From CAYXZL01 sp964469925 (GTDB taxonomy: Bacteria > Patescibacteriota > Gracilibacteria > Absconditabacterales > Absconditicoccaceae): 64,000 bases of DNA. Shown piece after piece: positions 20,879 to 34,300 of this stretch. Location of the stretch: the NCBI GenBank assembly GCA_964469925.1, contig CAYXZL010000002.1, forward strand, positions 1 through 64,000, given 5' to 3'. A program made the position numbers and the translations under genes. Below the pieces are notes generated by a model. It searched no databases and had not been told where the DNA came from. It saw only the letters and a list, made by a program, of their open reading frames with translations. Position 1 is the stretch's first letter; each line of letters starts with the position of its first letter.

Positions 20879-22288
20879 ATGATGTATAATTTTCATTATC
20901 CAAAGATTATTGCTTCGGTATGATCAGCTTTGGCTAAAGAAACGGTTTTATCGAAAGTGATGAACTTTGTTGATGGTTTTACCATTAACCTTTCTCATGG
21001 TTTTGATGATAAACAGAAAAAGTATATTGATACAATTTTGAAGTTAGACAACTCTAAAACTATCATGTTGGAGACTAAGTGATGAGGGATTAGTGTAAAG
21101 AATGTTTCTGATTTGATTTTGAAAGAGGGGGAAACGATAGTTGTTGATTTTTCTGAATATTTGGAAGAGGAATCTTCTATACTCTATATAGATTATCCAC
21201 GTCTACACGATGTTTCTCTTTGAGCCTATTTGACATTTGCTAACTCAGACTTAATGTTATGTGTGAGAGAACATTCTTCTACTGGTTGACTTTTGTGTTC
21301 TATTGACCATGAAGGTGTTGTTTCCTCTGGTAAGTCTGTGTTTTTCAAATGATATGATCCTCATTTGTCCTTTTTGAATCAGAAAGACAAAAAGGATATT
21401 CAGCGATGACTGCAATGAGGTATTCATATCATGGTGTGATCTTCTGTTAGTTCAGTATCAGATTTGCAGGAAATTAGTGCTTATTTACAGGAACAACGTA
21501 GTGAAAATAAAAAGATATTTGCGAAGATTGAGACACAAGATGCCTTGGTAAACTTTGATTCAATTGTTAGTTATGCTGATGGCATTATTGTTGTGAGAAG
21601 TGAGTTGCAACGTTATATTAGTGATGATGATATTAGGCGTTTAGTTGTTTCTGTTAAAGAAAGAGGAAAGCCGGTTTTTGTTACTATTCACTTTGATGCT
21701 GACTTGGGTGCTGACATGTCTAAGGCAAAGAATATTCTTTCTGACTTTGTCTCAATAGGTATAGATGGTTACATGTTGTGAGAGGAAAGTGCACAAAAAG
21801 AGGAACCCATGGAGGCAATTGATAAACTGTATGATTCCTTACTTTCTCTTGTTCCTGATGAGAAAGTTATGCCGATCAAACCATTTTATCAAGATAGTGA
21901 TCAGGATGTTATTGACTATATTCTCTATAATGTATATAGGGTTTTGGAAGACTTATCTATAAGGGCTATTGTCTGTTATACAACGACATGATATTCGGCT
22001 GCAAGACTTGCTTCTTTTAGGCCGACTATGCCAGTAATTGCTTTCACGAAGGATGATGATACCTATAGATATATCAATTTGTTGTGGTGAGTAAAATGAT
22101 ATAAAATATCACAGTGATTCGATTATGATAATTTGAAAAAGGTTGGTAAGGAAATGATTAGAATGATGTTTAAGGGTAGTATCTCACTGGATGAAAAAAT
22201 CCTTATCGTTCAGGTTAATGAGCATAACGGATGAGACGCTAGTATGATGATGAATGGTATTGAGTTATATAGATTTAAAGATATTTAG
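20879..22288 (+). CDS. Degenerate pyruvate kinase-like protein
   Basis: A 469-residue protein with the pyruvate kinase fold but altered active-site residues. Family landmarks in order: KIIASVGSAL (canonical TKIVCTIGPAS), FTINLSHGF (canonical VxRxNFSHG), TIMLETKGGGI (canonical LDTKGPEI), IFAKIETQDALVNFDSIV (catalytic KIE kept), DGIIVVRSEL (canonical DGIMVARGDL), YMLGEESAQKEEPMEAI (canonical MLSGETAxGxxPxxAV) and a C-terminal domain with TGYSAARLASFRP. The substrate Arg of RxN and the Asp of RGDL are replaced, so glycolytic activity is doubtful. It is preceded by a good ribosome site (AGGGG, 3 bases before ATG) and followed by a terminator. Regulatory or moonlighting use is possible; the role is inferred. 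Confidence 0.82.
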
Positions 22289-22308
22289 TTTTCAACCTTA
22301 AAAGGCAG

Positions 22309-22333
22309 AAAAGGGGCAGTATGCCCCTTTTTT
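22309..22333 (+). terminator. Rho-independent terminator, probably bidirectional
   Basis: Stem AAAAGGGGC with GCCCCTTTT, a 5-base loop and T runs on both strands, 21 bp past the pyruvate kinase-like stop and 29 bp before the 3' end of the convergent giant gene. Confidence 0.88.
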
Positions 22334-22361
22334 AGCTTTTGCGGTTTTGGGTTTTATTATT

Positions 22362-25300
22362 TTATTTTTGGCTGTTTTGTAATAGTAGTTGGTGTATGAT
22401 ATATTGCCAGATATGCTGTCTTTTTGTCTTGGTAGCAGTAGATATGTCTTTTCTTCATTCTAATGTCTCTCTAGCTTTTTGTAGTTTGTAAATCACTAAT
22501 TCTAGACTGGTGTTTTCTTCATTGTATTGCTGCAATAGCTTTTGGGATAATTGAATGAGCTTTATTTGTTCGCGTGCTGTTAAAGACGTAATTATGCTGT
22601 TTATATTATTCTCGACTATATTGATTAGTGGTTGCCCTATGACTACTAGTCTTTCATCTAATGTCCCTATTGGGTAACAGGTCATGAGGGTGGAAATGTG
22701 TCATTTGATGTCTTGGCGTAATACGTCGGTTTGTTCTGGTTTAATTATTTTCTTTTCTGAGACCTCATATGGGTATACATCGTATCCATTATTGTTTTTT
22801 TGTACGATGTAGTAGATATCGCCCCTTTTTATAAGCGGTAGTAGCTTGAATGTATTACCAATTTTGTTCTCTTCAGACTTGATGTTTGAGCTATGACCAA
22901 ATATTGTTGAATTCCCTATTTCTCGTGGCTTTGCTGTGTTTGGATAGAATACTGTTCCATAGTTTAAGTATGGTTGATAGCCCTGTGCGATTCCCATGAG
23001 GAACGATGATACCACCGAGGGGTTGCGTATGTCTTCTATAGGTGACACAGTTCCAATTGAGGGTAATACAACAAAGCTCTCTGCTTTTCTGAACTCTTTT
23101 GGTAGTATGTTTTCTATCCAGTATATGGGATCAGTATAGTTTGGATCAGTTGGCTCCATTTTGTAATACCATTCAATAGTGCTTGTATCGACTGCCGCAT
23201 TGTTGATGATTTTGTGTCAATTGTTGCCTAATTGTGATAATAGGTATTCTTCGTCTGGACCTGTTGATGGTAATGTATTTGGTAGTACAAAACTTGTTTT
23301 TCCTGTTTCGCAATTGCCGTTGATAATACAAATCTGTTGCCTGATTTTTTCTAATTCTTTGTTGTCTATGAAGCTACACTCTGCTGTACAGTTTGTTCCT
23401 CATTCGCAGTCTTCTCATGCTTCTATGACATTATTTCCACACACTGGGCGTCTCGATATTGGAGCACCTTTTTCATATTTACATTCTGAGCTACATCCAT
23501 CTCCATTTTGGTTGTTGCCATCGTCACATTCTTCTCCTGTGTCTAACTTATTGTCTCCGCAGTTGCTTAGGATATCACACTGTTTTGGAGATTTTATGTT
23601 GAATGTTTCTATTTTTGCTATTGTGTTTCAGTCTTGGTCTACTGCGGATATTACTATTTTGTAGGTGTTTGGAGTGATATAGTACTGACTGAGGGCATTT
23701 TCGTAATTTAACGGTACAGTAAAGCTGTTGTTTTGTGCTTCTACGTAGTATTCATATTTTAATTCTTGATCTTTAAATACTGCTATGGTTATTGCTATTA
23801 GTTTACTTGTACTGTTTTTAAGCTCTCCCGTTATGTCTCAACCACACACATAGTCTACTAATAAGTCTGCATCTTCTGGTGCTGATGAGTGTGATTGACA
23901 TGAACAGCTACTTGTACAGGTTTCACCGATATTACAGTGGGTGTTGAATTCACATTCTTCTGTTAGAGGATCTAGTATCCCATCTCAACATATTGGTTCT
24001 ATCTCTACACCAGAACACTGAGCTGCTGACGTACATGTTGGTCATACGCCATTGGCATTACNNNNNNNNNNNNNNNNNNNNNNNNNNNNNNNNNNNNNNN
24101 NNNNNNNNNNNNNNNNNNNNNNNNNNNNNNNNNNNNNNNNNNNNNNNNNNNNNNNNNNNNNTTGTTGGTATCAGCACATTTAGTGACAGTGACACCAGAA
24201 CACTGAGCTGCTGAGGAACATGTTGGTCATACGCCATTGGCATTACAGGCATCGTAGCTACCGTCGTTGTTGGTATCAGCACATTTAGTGACAGTGACAC
24301 CAGAACACTGAGCTGCTGAGGAACATGTTGGTCATACGCCATTGGCATTACAGGCATCGTAGCTACCGTCATTGTTGGTATCAGCACATTTAGTGACAGT
24401 GACACCAGAACACTGAGCTGCTGAGGAACATGTTGGTCATACGCCATTGGCATTACAGGCATCGTAGCTACCGTCATTGTTGGTATCAGCACATTTAGTG
24501 TTTACTGTTCATGTTGTATTACATTGTATTACGGATGTACAGACTTTGCCACTGCCGTTTGGATTGCAGGCATCGAATATTCAATCGTTGTTTTCATCAT
24601 TACATCTTGATACTTGTATATTGAGACATTCAGCTATATTGGAACAATTTGGTCAATTTCCATTCTGCTTACATTCATCATAAAACCCATTTCCATCGGT
24701 ATCAGCACATCTTGTTGTGGGGCAGTCTCATAGTGTTCAACATGCTGGACCATTACCGGAAGCATTACAAGCATCGTAGCTACCGTCGTTGTTGGTATCA
24801 GCACATTTTGTGACGGTGACGCCAGAACACTGAGCTGCTGATGTACATGCTGGACCATTACCGGAAGCATTACAAGCATCGTAGCTACCGTCGTTGTTGG
24901 TGTCAGCACACTTTAGTACTGGTATATCTTTACAGTCGTTTGGTGAATAGCAAGTAGGGCCGTTACCAGAAACATTACAAGCATCGTAGCTACCGTCATT
25001 GTTGGTATCAGCACATTTTAGTATTGATATATCTTTACAGTCATTTACTGATCAACATATAGGTCATGTTCAGTTTGCATTACAGGCATCGTAGCTACCG
25101 TCGTTGTTGGTATCAGCACATTTTGTGACGGTAACACCATTACATTGTGAAGCGGAAGAACATGTGGGGCCGTTTCCGAAACCGTTACAAGAATCAAAGA
25201 TTCCATCATTGTTTGTGTCGGCACATTTTAATGTTCCTGATCATGGTGGTGTGCACGTACAGGTTGCTGTACATGTTCGTGTTTCTGGGCATCATAATCA

Positions 25301-28300
25301 ATTGTCACATTCTTCGGGAGGAGTTAGTACTCCATCTCCACATCAACCTGATGGATGTTCTTTTTTACAGTCAGCACTACATCCATCTCCGTTTTGATTA
25401 TTTCAATCGTCACATTCTTCTGGAGGAGTTAGTATGCCGTCTCCACACCTTAGGTTGTTTCCTCAGGGGCATGTGCAGTCGTTTTTACATTGTCAAGGGC
25501 ATGCGTAATCGTCAGTGCCGTCACATTGTTCTCAAGGTTCTTGTTTATTGTTTCAACAGATCTTTGGGTCGCTACATTCTGCTATTTCGCAGTTACACAT
25601 ATTACAACTGTAGCCTGATGGGCAATCATTGTTATTGAAACATCAGTCTGTATTGGGTGGACAATATTGTGGGCATTCTGTTGGTTGACATAGACATAGG
25701 TTTGGATTGCATTCTCGGCCTTGTCATGCTCATGGGCAAAAATTATCACAAAAAGAGTTTGGATCGCATATGTATTCGTCAGGTATTGTTAATTCGCAAT
25801 TTTCTCCTGTTGTGTTTCCCTTTGTACAAGAGATACTATATTCTCATGCTGGTAGTGGATTGAGTCATGTTAGTTGTCAGCCACTTAATGTCATAGGAAC
25901 TTGAGAGCAGCTGTTCACATCCCCACTATATTGATACACAATATTACCGCTTCCGTTTCTTATAATGATATTGTAAGGATCTGGTCATAGACCGGCACAT
26001 GTTATCTCATCTATTACTATTTTACCGTTTTCTTGGTGTGATTTGTAACTAGCACCAATACACTGATTTCCTAAACAACATGGATCTCCTTGTATTAGCT
26101 TTTGATAGATGTCGATCAATGCTTCTAGTAATTTCGCTTTATCGGGACTGTTATAAGCTTTTGATGGGTCTGATGCTACTTGTTCCATGAAATCTTTACC
26201 ATTTCCATTGTTTATATCGAATCCAATAGCATATACTGTTGTGTTTGGAATATCTTTCACCTTTTGTGCTTGATCTAGTGCTCTTTCTTTATTTCTGTCG
26301 TTGTTTCCTACACCAATTTCATCTGCTGTTGGTATTCCATCTGATACAAATATGACGTATTTATCTATCTGGTCTCGGTTACTTACTGGTTTATCTCTTC
26401 TGCTTGTTTCTGTTAGTAATTCTTCTGCTCTCAACAATCATCATTCTGCGTTGGTTCATCCCATAGGTCATATGTGATCTGGGTCGATTATTAGTTCGTC
26501 TGTTATTTTTTTGAAATCATCTGTTACATTGGGGTATATAAACTCTGCTTTTGCATTGAATTTTGCTCATCCAATTAATGATCATTTTTTGAGTGTCGTT
26601 CCTGCAAATTCAGCTTTTGGTAGCATATCTATAAATGTTTTTGTGGTTTCTATTACATCTTCTGCTTTGCAATTTCCCGGTGTTCCGCAGTATCAATTGT
26701 GTGGATTCTGACTTCAGGCTGCTCATCACATAGAACCTGATCTATCAAGCACAAATATGACCACAAATGGATCAATGTCTGCTACACATTCTCCAACTGT
26801 CATTGTGCATGATTTGTCTAGATCACTTGTTCCTTCGGGGATACATTCCAATTGATATCTGCCGTAGGGTAGTATAAGTTCTGGTAGGTCAGAACCTGTA
26901 TAAATTGTTCGTAAAGCAGATGGAGTGGTGAAATCTTTTGTTTTTAGTATCTGTGATCGTCAACCACTTCCTATTTTTGTTATTTTTAGATCGTAGTGTA
27001 GTGATCATGGTAGTGAGGTTTCACAATAGAGAGGATTGATTTGAATGTATGAACCGCTGGTACCAAAATCTCCTATTGGGAAATTATGTGGATTCTGTCG
27101 TGGTGGTGTAAGCTGTTGTACATTGGATCCCGTTAGCCACTGTCATGTTAGTAATATACATTCTTGCACCATACTACAGTCTCGGTTACATATGATTCAG
27201 TCCTCGTTTGGTATGCCAGAACCATTGCCTGTACCATTGTCACAATCTTCACTGGTGCTGTTTGTTTTGTATTGTTGTCCTCCCGATTGTATGATTCCGT
27301 CTCCACAATATTCTATTGGCTGTTCACATATGTCTCCTGTTCCGTTTATTATACATTCGATTTTGTATGGTGTTCCTCCTTGTAGTGGAGGATTGCCGAT
27401 TGGTGGGGGTGCCCCTGTTAATGTGTGGCTTGTATTGCCTGTGAAGTTTTTGCTAAGTGATCGTATAATGTTGCCTTGTCAATCTTTTATTAGTATCTTG
27501 TACTCACCTGAACCATATCCAATACATGCTAATTGTTCTATGTTTACACCGCTACTACTTCATGACCAAACTAGTGGATTGAGTGACTGACAGTCACATG
27601 GTGACTCTTGAATACATTCTCCTGTCAGTATGCTTTTGTTGTGCTCGATGTCTGTGATATCAGGTCATAGTATAATTGGTGTTTCTCGTGTGCCGCTTAA
27701 TGTTATTTTTACATGTTTTCAATTGCTGAGAGATGTTTCATCACATATATCGATATTGCAATAAAGATCCTGTTCTCGTGAGCCGTTTCATATATTTATT
27801 ATTCATGTCATGGTTTTACTTGCGTATTCTCCTGCTTCTCGTGTTAGTGTAAATACGCTGTTGTGATCTATCCCTATTTTATTATTTCCTTGGCTATCTT
27901 TTGATATCTTTATTGTAACGCTATCATTGCTTGCAGTCACTGTAAGATCGTAATCTATGTCGTTTTGTCGTCATAATTGGTCTGTTATGATTTGTTCGAT
28001 GGCGGTCTGCACAGCTTCTGCCAATTCTTCTATGCTCGTAAAACTGCCTGGTGCAAAAGATCAGTCAATGCTCATCGTTTCAGCGTTTTGTCATTCTTTG
28101 TATGATAAGATTATTGTATAGCTTATCTGATATATGCTTCGATCTTCTTGTGTTATGTCTCCTGTGAGTTTAATTTCGTCTTCAGCTTTTATATTTATGG
28201 GTATATGTTGTGTTGTGTCTTTATTTTCTCCGCATGTTGATGTCGCATCACACGTCATTATGAGGTTATATCATGTTTCTCATTTATGTAAGCTTATTTC

Positions 28301-31300
28301 TGGTGTTTCTATTTCCCACTGACATACTTCTTCACAGACTGGTAATTTACAGAGGCTGTCACATTGAGATACTGTACCTCCATTTAACGGTCCATCATCG
28401 CATTCTTCATTCTCGTCAATTTTCCCATCTCAACAGTATCATAATATTTCATTACAACTTTCTCCTGTTCCCACAACACATTGTATTTGGTATTGTCTTC
28501 AAGGGTCAAGTGCTATGCTTGGTGGAGTTCCAGTCAAGATGTGTTGTTCCATTCCATAAAAGTATCATGTTTTTGCCCACGCTAGTGTTATGGGTTGTGT
28601 GCTGATGTCCCATATCTTAATTTCATATAGTCAGGGTCAGAAACCTACACATTCAAGTTTATCAATTGTTACTCAGTTTTGACTTGATCCTGTTCGTATA
28701 AGGGGAGTTATTTCTTCACAACCACACTCCTTGGAATTTTCGCACGTACCAGTTCGTATTCAAGTTTTTTCATTAATTATGACAGAACCATTTTCGTCTT
28801 GTCCTCCTATACTTATCGATCATGACAGATATGATCACTCACATAGAGCATATTCACAATTGATTGTGTTTCATTCGCTTTCTTGTGTTTCCACTATTCC
28901 ATCATAGTATTCTTCACCATATAATCATTGTATATAAGCTCCTAGTGGATCTATTTCTATTCGATCACTCTGGTTAGTTCTACTTTTGAGTGTTATGATC
29001 ACTTCGTTGTTTTCTATGATTACTTGTAGGTCATAAGAGCTGTTGTGGTTGTTAAGCTCATTTTGTATAGCGTCTTTGATACAGTCTGCTTCTAATGGTG
29101 TGCAGTGTGTTACTATTATGCTATCAAGCGTTATTTGTTCTTCTACTCATTGTGTGTGCACGATTACTTCCATACTTTCTATGGCCTGGAGTGTTTGATC
29201 GTTGTATTGTGTTGCTACTATATAAGAAACGTTCTTTGTGCTTTGTAAGTACTCTTCTGTGGTGTATCGTTGTGTTATAGTATCATCACAACTGCTTGTT
29301 ACTTGACAGATAGCTTCTATGATGTCATTGTTTTCTCCTGTAAGTATTATTCAGGTTATCGCTAGTTCGTAGTTGCAGGTTTCTTCACATATAACACCTG
29401 TTGCTATACAGGAGCTAAGGCAACCATCTTTTTGGTCTGTGTTCGCGTCATCGCACTCTTCGTCATCTTGCGTATCTGGTATGTTATCTATTCCATCCTC
29501 ATCTAATTGCCCATCTCCACAATAAAGTATTTCTCATTCGCATACTTGTGAGACTTCTTGTGTTCAGATGACCTTACAATAGATGTTGTATGTTGTTCAT
29601 CCTGGCAGTTCTCGGCCTGGTGACAGTGTTGGAGAAAATACATGATATCCTGCACCATTCCATTGCTCTGATCGTGATCCTATCAGTTCTTGGTTATTGT
29701 TCCAAATTTCAAGTGCATATAGTCATGATCCAAAGCCAGCACAACTCAGTGATCATAACTCTATTCATGTTACTGATGCCTTGATGACGGTGTGAGAAGC
29801 TTCTGTACAGTTTGGACATTCTGTGTATAGTGCTTTTGTTTCAGTAATAGGTACTTCATTTGTCATAGACTCATAGCTTATAGTGTATACTCCTGTACTG
29901 TTTCGTATATACAAACTGTTGCCTGATCGTCATACTGCGTTTATGATTGCTTGTGATTTTAGGTCGTTTAGTAGGTTGTTTAGTTGATTGGGTATATCAT
30001 AGCTGTGCGTTGTTATTACCATGCCGTTATAGCTTATTGCATTTATTTTTGTAACGGTTCTAGGTAACTCTAGGTAATGAACACATCCTGTAGCTTCTAC
30101 TTTTATTGGTTGCGTACATATGCTTTGGGCGTTTTCAAACCGTGGGTTTTGTATTTCTAGTGTTACGAGATAATTTCAAGGCATTGTATATGTTCGCCCA
30201 TATGGTCATGGATTCGTTATTTGTAGTCCTGTATATCGTCCTTGATCGTAATTGAAGTCAAGTGACAGCCACTCTGTCCAGTCATTGTGAGGAGCTGTAT
30301 AATATGGGGAGTTGGTGATCTTGTTGATCATGTTGGCTATATTCGCATAGACATTGAGTATACTTGTACCTTGTGTTGGACTTACTGCGAAGTCTCCTTC
30401 TAGACATTCTATGTCGCTGTGGCAGTACGCGTCGCATCATTGTGATAGGTCGTCGTTTCATGGGTCACAATGTTCTTTTTCTGGTGTGGTGTTTGTATTC
30501 CCATAGTATCAATCATCGTATAGTATTTCCGTTTGACCGTCTCAACAGAAACGTATTGGTTGTATGCATTTTTCTGTGAATATTTCATCTGTGTTGTCTC
30601 ACACTATACATTGTATTGTATAGCTTTGGCCATTGGGTAGTGGTGGTATATTGTTTAGTGTTATGCTATCGTTTACTATGTCGGCGTATGGTATAATTGT
30701 TTCAAATACTGTCTGATTCGTGTTGTTCCAAATTTTTATATGGTAGTCTCCCACTCATTTACCATTGCATATGAGAGAGTCTATTGTGAGGTCTCAGATA
30801 TTGTCGGTTGCGTTTACTATGATATTTTGACAGTATTCGGGTTTTTCTTTTTCTTTGCAAAGCAAGTTGCAATTTTCATCTTCTCCATTCGCTCAATTAT
30901 CACATTCTTCAATGGTTTGTATGCCAGGATAATAATAGTATGGTGGCGTGGTGGTTTGTGACTGTGGGTATTCTCAATCACCGCAGAAGAAGAGTTCTTT
31001 TTGACAATATGTATTTGCTTGTCCATTCACTGAACAATTGATTGTGTAAGGACTTCCATTGTCTAGTGTAATGTTTTGCACGTTGAATTGACCTACTCAC
31101 ACAAGGTCCAGGAAGCTATCTGATCGCACAACATTGTTGTTCTTGTCTCTAATTGAAATATTGTATTCTCCTGCTCATTGTCCGATACAGCTTATTTGTC
31201 CTATATGGATATTTTCTAGTTGATCTTGGACATTTGTTAGTGTTACGAAATCACATATTGGTTCATCTTCTTGTTGAGTACAGTAGAATGTACAATCATT

Positions 31301-34300
31301 TCCTAATTGTTCTCATAGGTCGCATTCTTCTCCAGTGTCAGGTCCATAATAATTATCGTCTGTTTGATCTGAACCGTCACCACAGAAGTATATATCTTGT
31401 TGACATAGTTCTGATTCTGCATTACCTGAAAGCGTACATGTTACACGATATGGTGAGCCATTTGGTAATGTGAGAGTCGGTATATGAAAGTAGTCATTGG
31501 CAGATGTGGCTGTATATTCATAGTTTGCGATTATTTGATTGAAGCCATTGGATCCCTCGCTTCGTATCTTGATTTCATATAATCATGTTCCATCTCCAAA
31601 ACAATTTATGTCTTGCAGGGTTATGTTTTGTGTATTGTCTATGATGTTTGCAATAGTGAGTGATTGACAACTGGCTTGTTCTTGTGCTTCATAACAGTAC
31701 AGGTTACAAGTGCTGCTTCAGTTTGGTTCATCACATTCTTCATTAAATATTCCTATATAGTTGTCACTATTGTCGTTTCCATCTCCACAATAATGTATGG
31801 TTCACATGCAATTAGTATTTGTATTGTTGTTTACGCTACAGGCTATGGTATAGGTCCCATCGTTACTTAGAAATCATATGTCTGATGCTGGTATTATGAG
31901 AGTTGATGAATTGTGGTTGGGATAGTGTAATGTTTTGCTTTGTGACTGTCCTACTATTGTTATGGCAAAATCTCCAGCACTTGTTCATTGGCATATTATT
32001 GCTCCGTCTTGTTGTGCTACTATTCCTGTGCTGGTGTCTTGTCGTGCATTGTAGTTAATGAGTAGCTCTTGGCATATTGTTTGTTCTGTGTTGTCTCAGC
32101 AAAGGTTGTCACAGTCATCATCATTGTTCTCATTCCCATCGTCACACACTTCGCCATTTGTATTACCCACGATTCCGTCTCCGCAGTATGGAGGTGTTTG
32201 TGTACATCATAATTCTCCTTGGTTTGCATTGCCGTTTACGGTACATGTGATTGTATAGTTATTGCCATTCGGTAATCCTACTAGTCATGGGTTTACTGTT
32301 AGTCTTCCGAAATCATCTATTGTTACTCCATTGTAATTGTATGGATATGAATACGTCTGTGATCGTATTGGTGTTGATGTCGTATTTGTTGAATTGTAAA
32401 CCTTTATTATATAGTCTCAGCTTCCGATTCCATCACATACTATTTGTTCGATGTTTACGCTGTTTGTTTGGTCTGTTATTCCAACTTGTATGTTTTGACA
32501 GAAGGATGGTGCTGCACATGTTGATGCTAATCATTCAAATATGTCATTTAATACGTTTTGATCATTCACAAAGTGAAAATGGTCATTTTCGTATCCATTT
32601 CCATAACTACCGGCTAATCGACTTTTCATGATTTGTTTTGTTTGCTCTGTTTCAGCACATCATGCACTATTGTTTTGGTCACAGTCGTTGTCGATTAGTC
32701 CTATAATATCTGTCTTTATGTTACTATTGTTTGCTATTGGTCACATGACCTCGTTTATCATTTGTATCGTGCATGTACCGTCTTCTATTTGTCAGTCATT
32801 GTTGGGGTCCTCTACACATTGCGTGATAGGTGTTTGGCAGCCGTATAATGTTTGTTGTTCTCGTGAGTTTTCATTAAATCCATTTTCGCAGTATTTCGTT
32901 TGTTTGCCGTCTGTTACTATGATGATGTTTTTGTTTTCGACATCGCTATAGTTATTCAACAGTTGCTGTGCTAGGTAGGTTCCGTGTGATGTATTAGTGG
33001 TTCATGCGTCTGGATTGTTTATGGTTGATTGTACTATATCCATACTGTTGATGAATCCCATTAAATCTGTTGGGTTGTTTGAAAAGTATGGATTTACAGG
33101 ATCGGTTCCGATTTCATGTAATCGTGCCTGTTTTGCGTATGTTACTATAGCTATTCTGTGGTTTTGGTTGTATTGGTAAATGTTGTTTACAAATTGTTCA
33201 ATTGCTTGCTTGAGGTAGGTTATTTTTGATTGTGCATTTACCTGACTTTGCGGTTCTCATTTAAGCGTTTCTCTCATTGACATTGAGAGATCAAGTACCA
33301 ATACGATATCTGCTGGATCTTCACATGGATACAGTTCCGTGTGACATGATCATGTTCCGCCCACATAGGAGTCTGGGTCTTCTCGGTTTACTCCTCAGCC
33401 CAGTGTACAGGTAACTTCATAATTTCCTGCTGGTAGTGCTATGTATGGTTGATTGAAATCATAGCCTCCATAGGAGGTGTTGCCGTAGTATAGTGTATTG
33501 GGATTTGTTCCATATTTGGGATGTAGTTGTCCTGTTGGGTTAAGCTGATTGCTGTATGGAGGACCCTGTAGAGGATCGAAGGGACTGTCTGCAAGGTTTG
33601 CTGGACTGGAGAATCCATCATAAAACCGATAGTCGTTGATCAATGCATTTGGATTGCCAACACCTCATTCTGATCGTATTTGGATATGATATGGTTCAGT
33701 TCCTGTTCCAATACAGTTGAGCCCTGAAATGATGATGTCTTCCTGCTCTCCTGCTTGTCATCGATCAACTGTTAGATTTGTACATTCACTTGGTGGTCAT
33801 TGGCATGTGTTGTCACAGCTATCGTTGTTGTTATCGTTTCCGTCATCGCACTTTTCGTTATTGGCTGTATCAGTTATTCCGTCTCCACAGAAGAATACAT
33901 TGTTGCTACAATTGGGTTGAATTGCATTGCCATCCACAAAACACTGTACTGTGTAGTATCATCAATTGGGTAATAATACAGAACTTATATCTCGTGTTGC
34001 AGTTGTGTCTGTTATTGTTTGTGGTGGTAGTTGGATGGCTTGGAATGTCGGATTTGAAGATGTAATCTTTGCTGTGTATGTTCATGGCATATTGCCGTCA
34101 CATGATATGCTCTCGATGCTTACATTTGTTGGTGCATCCATAATTTCTCCTAGAAATACTTCTGTACAGGTTGGTTTTTCGGTCACCTCAATCGTTGCTT
34201 GGCACGTTAAGCTTTCTCCTTCATTGTATGGGTCTGCTATTGTTGCGGTAATGGTATATGATCATACCGTCCCGTATATGTGTGATGTATCATATGGTAC

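Noticed and set aside
24062..24161. Frame change between the two sides of the giant gene
   Set aside because: It coincides exactly with the 100-N filler; the repeat phase (20 + 105n) restores the frame, so it is an assembly artefact and not a frameshift.
24011..25235. CRISPR array
   Set aside because: The 105-bp units are contiguous, without spacers, and encode a regular cysteine repeat in frame.
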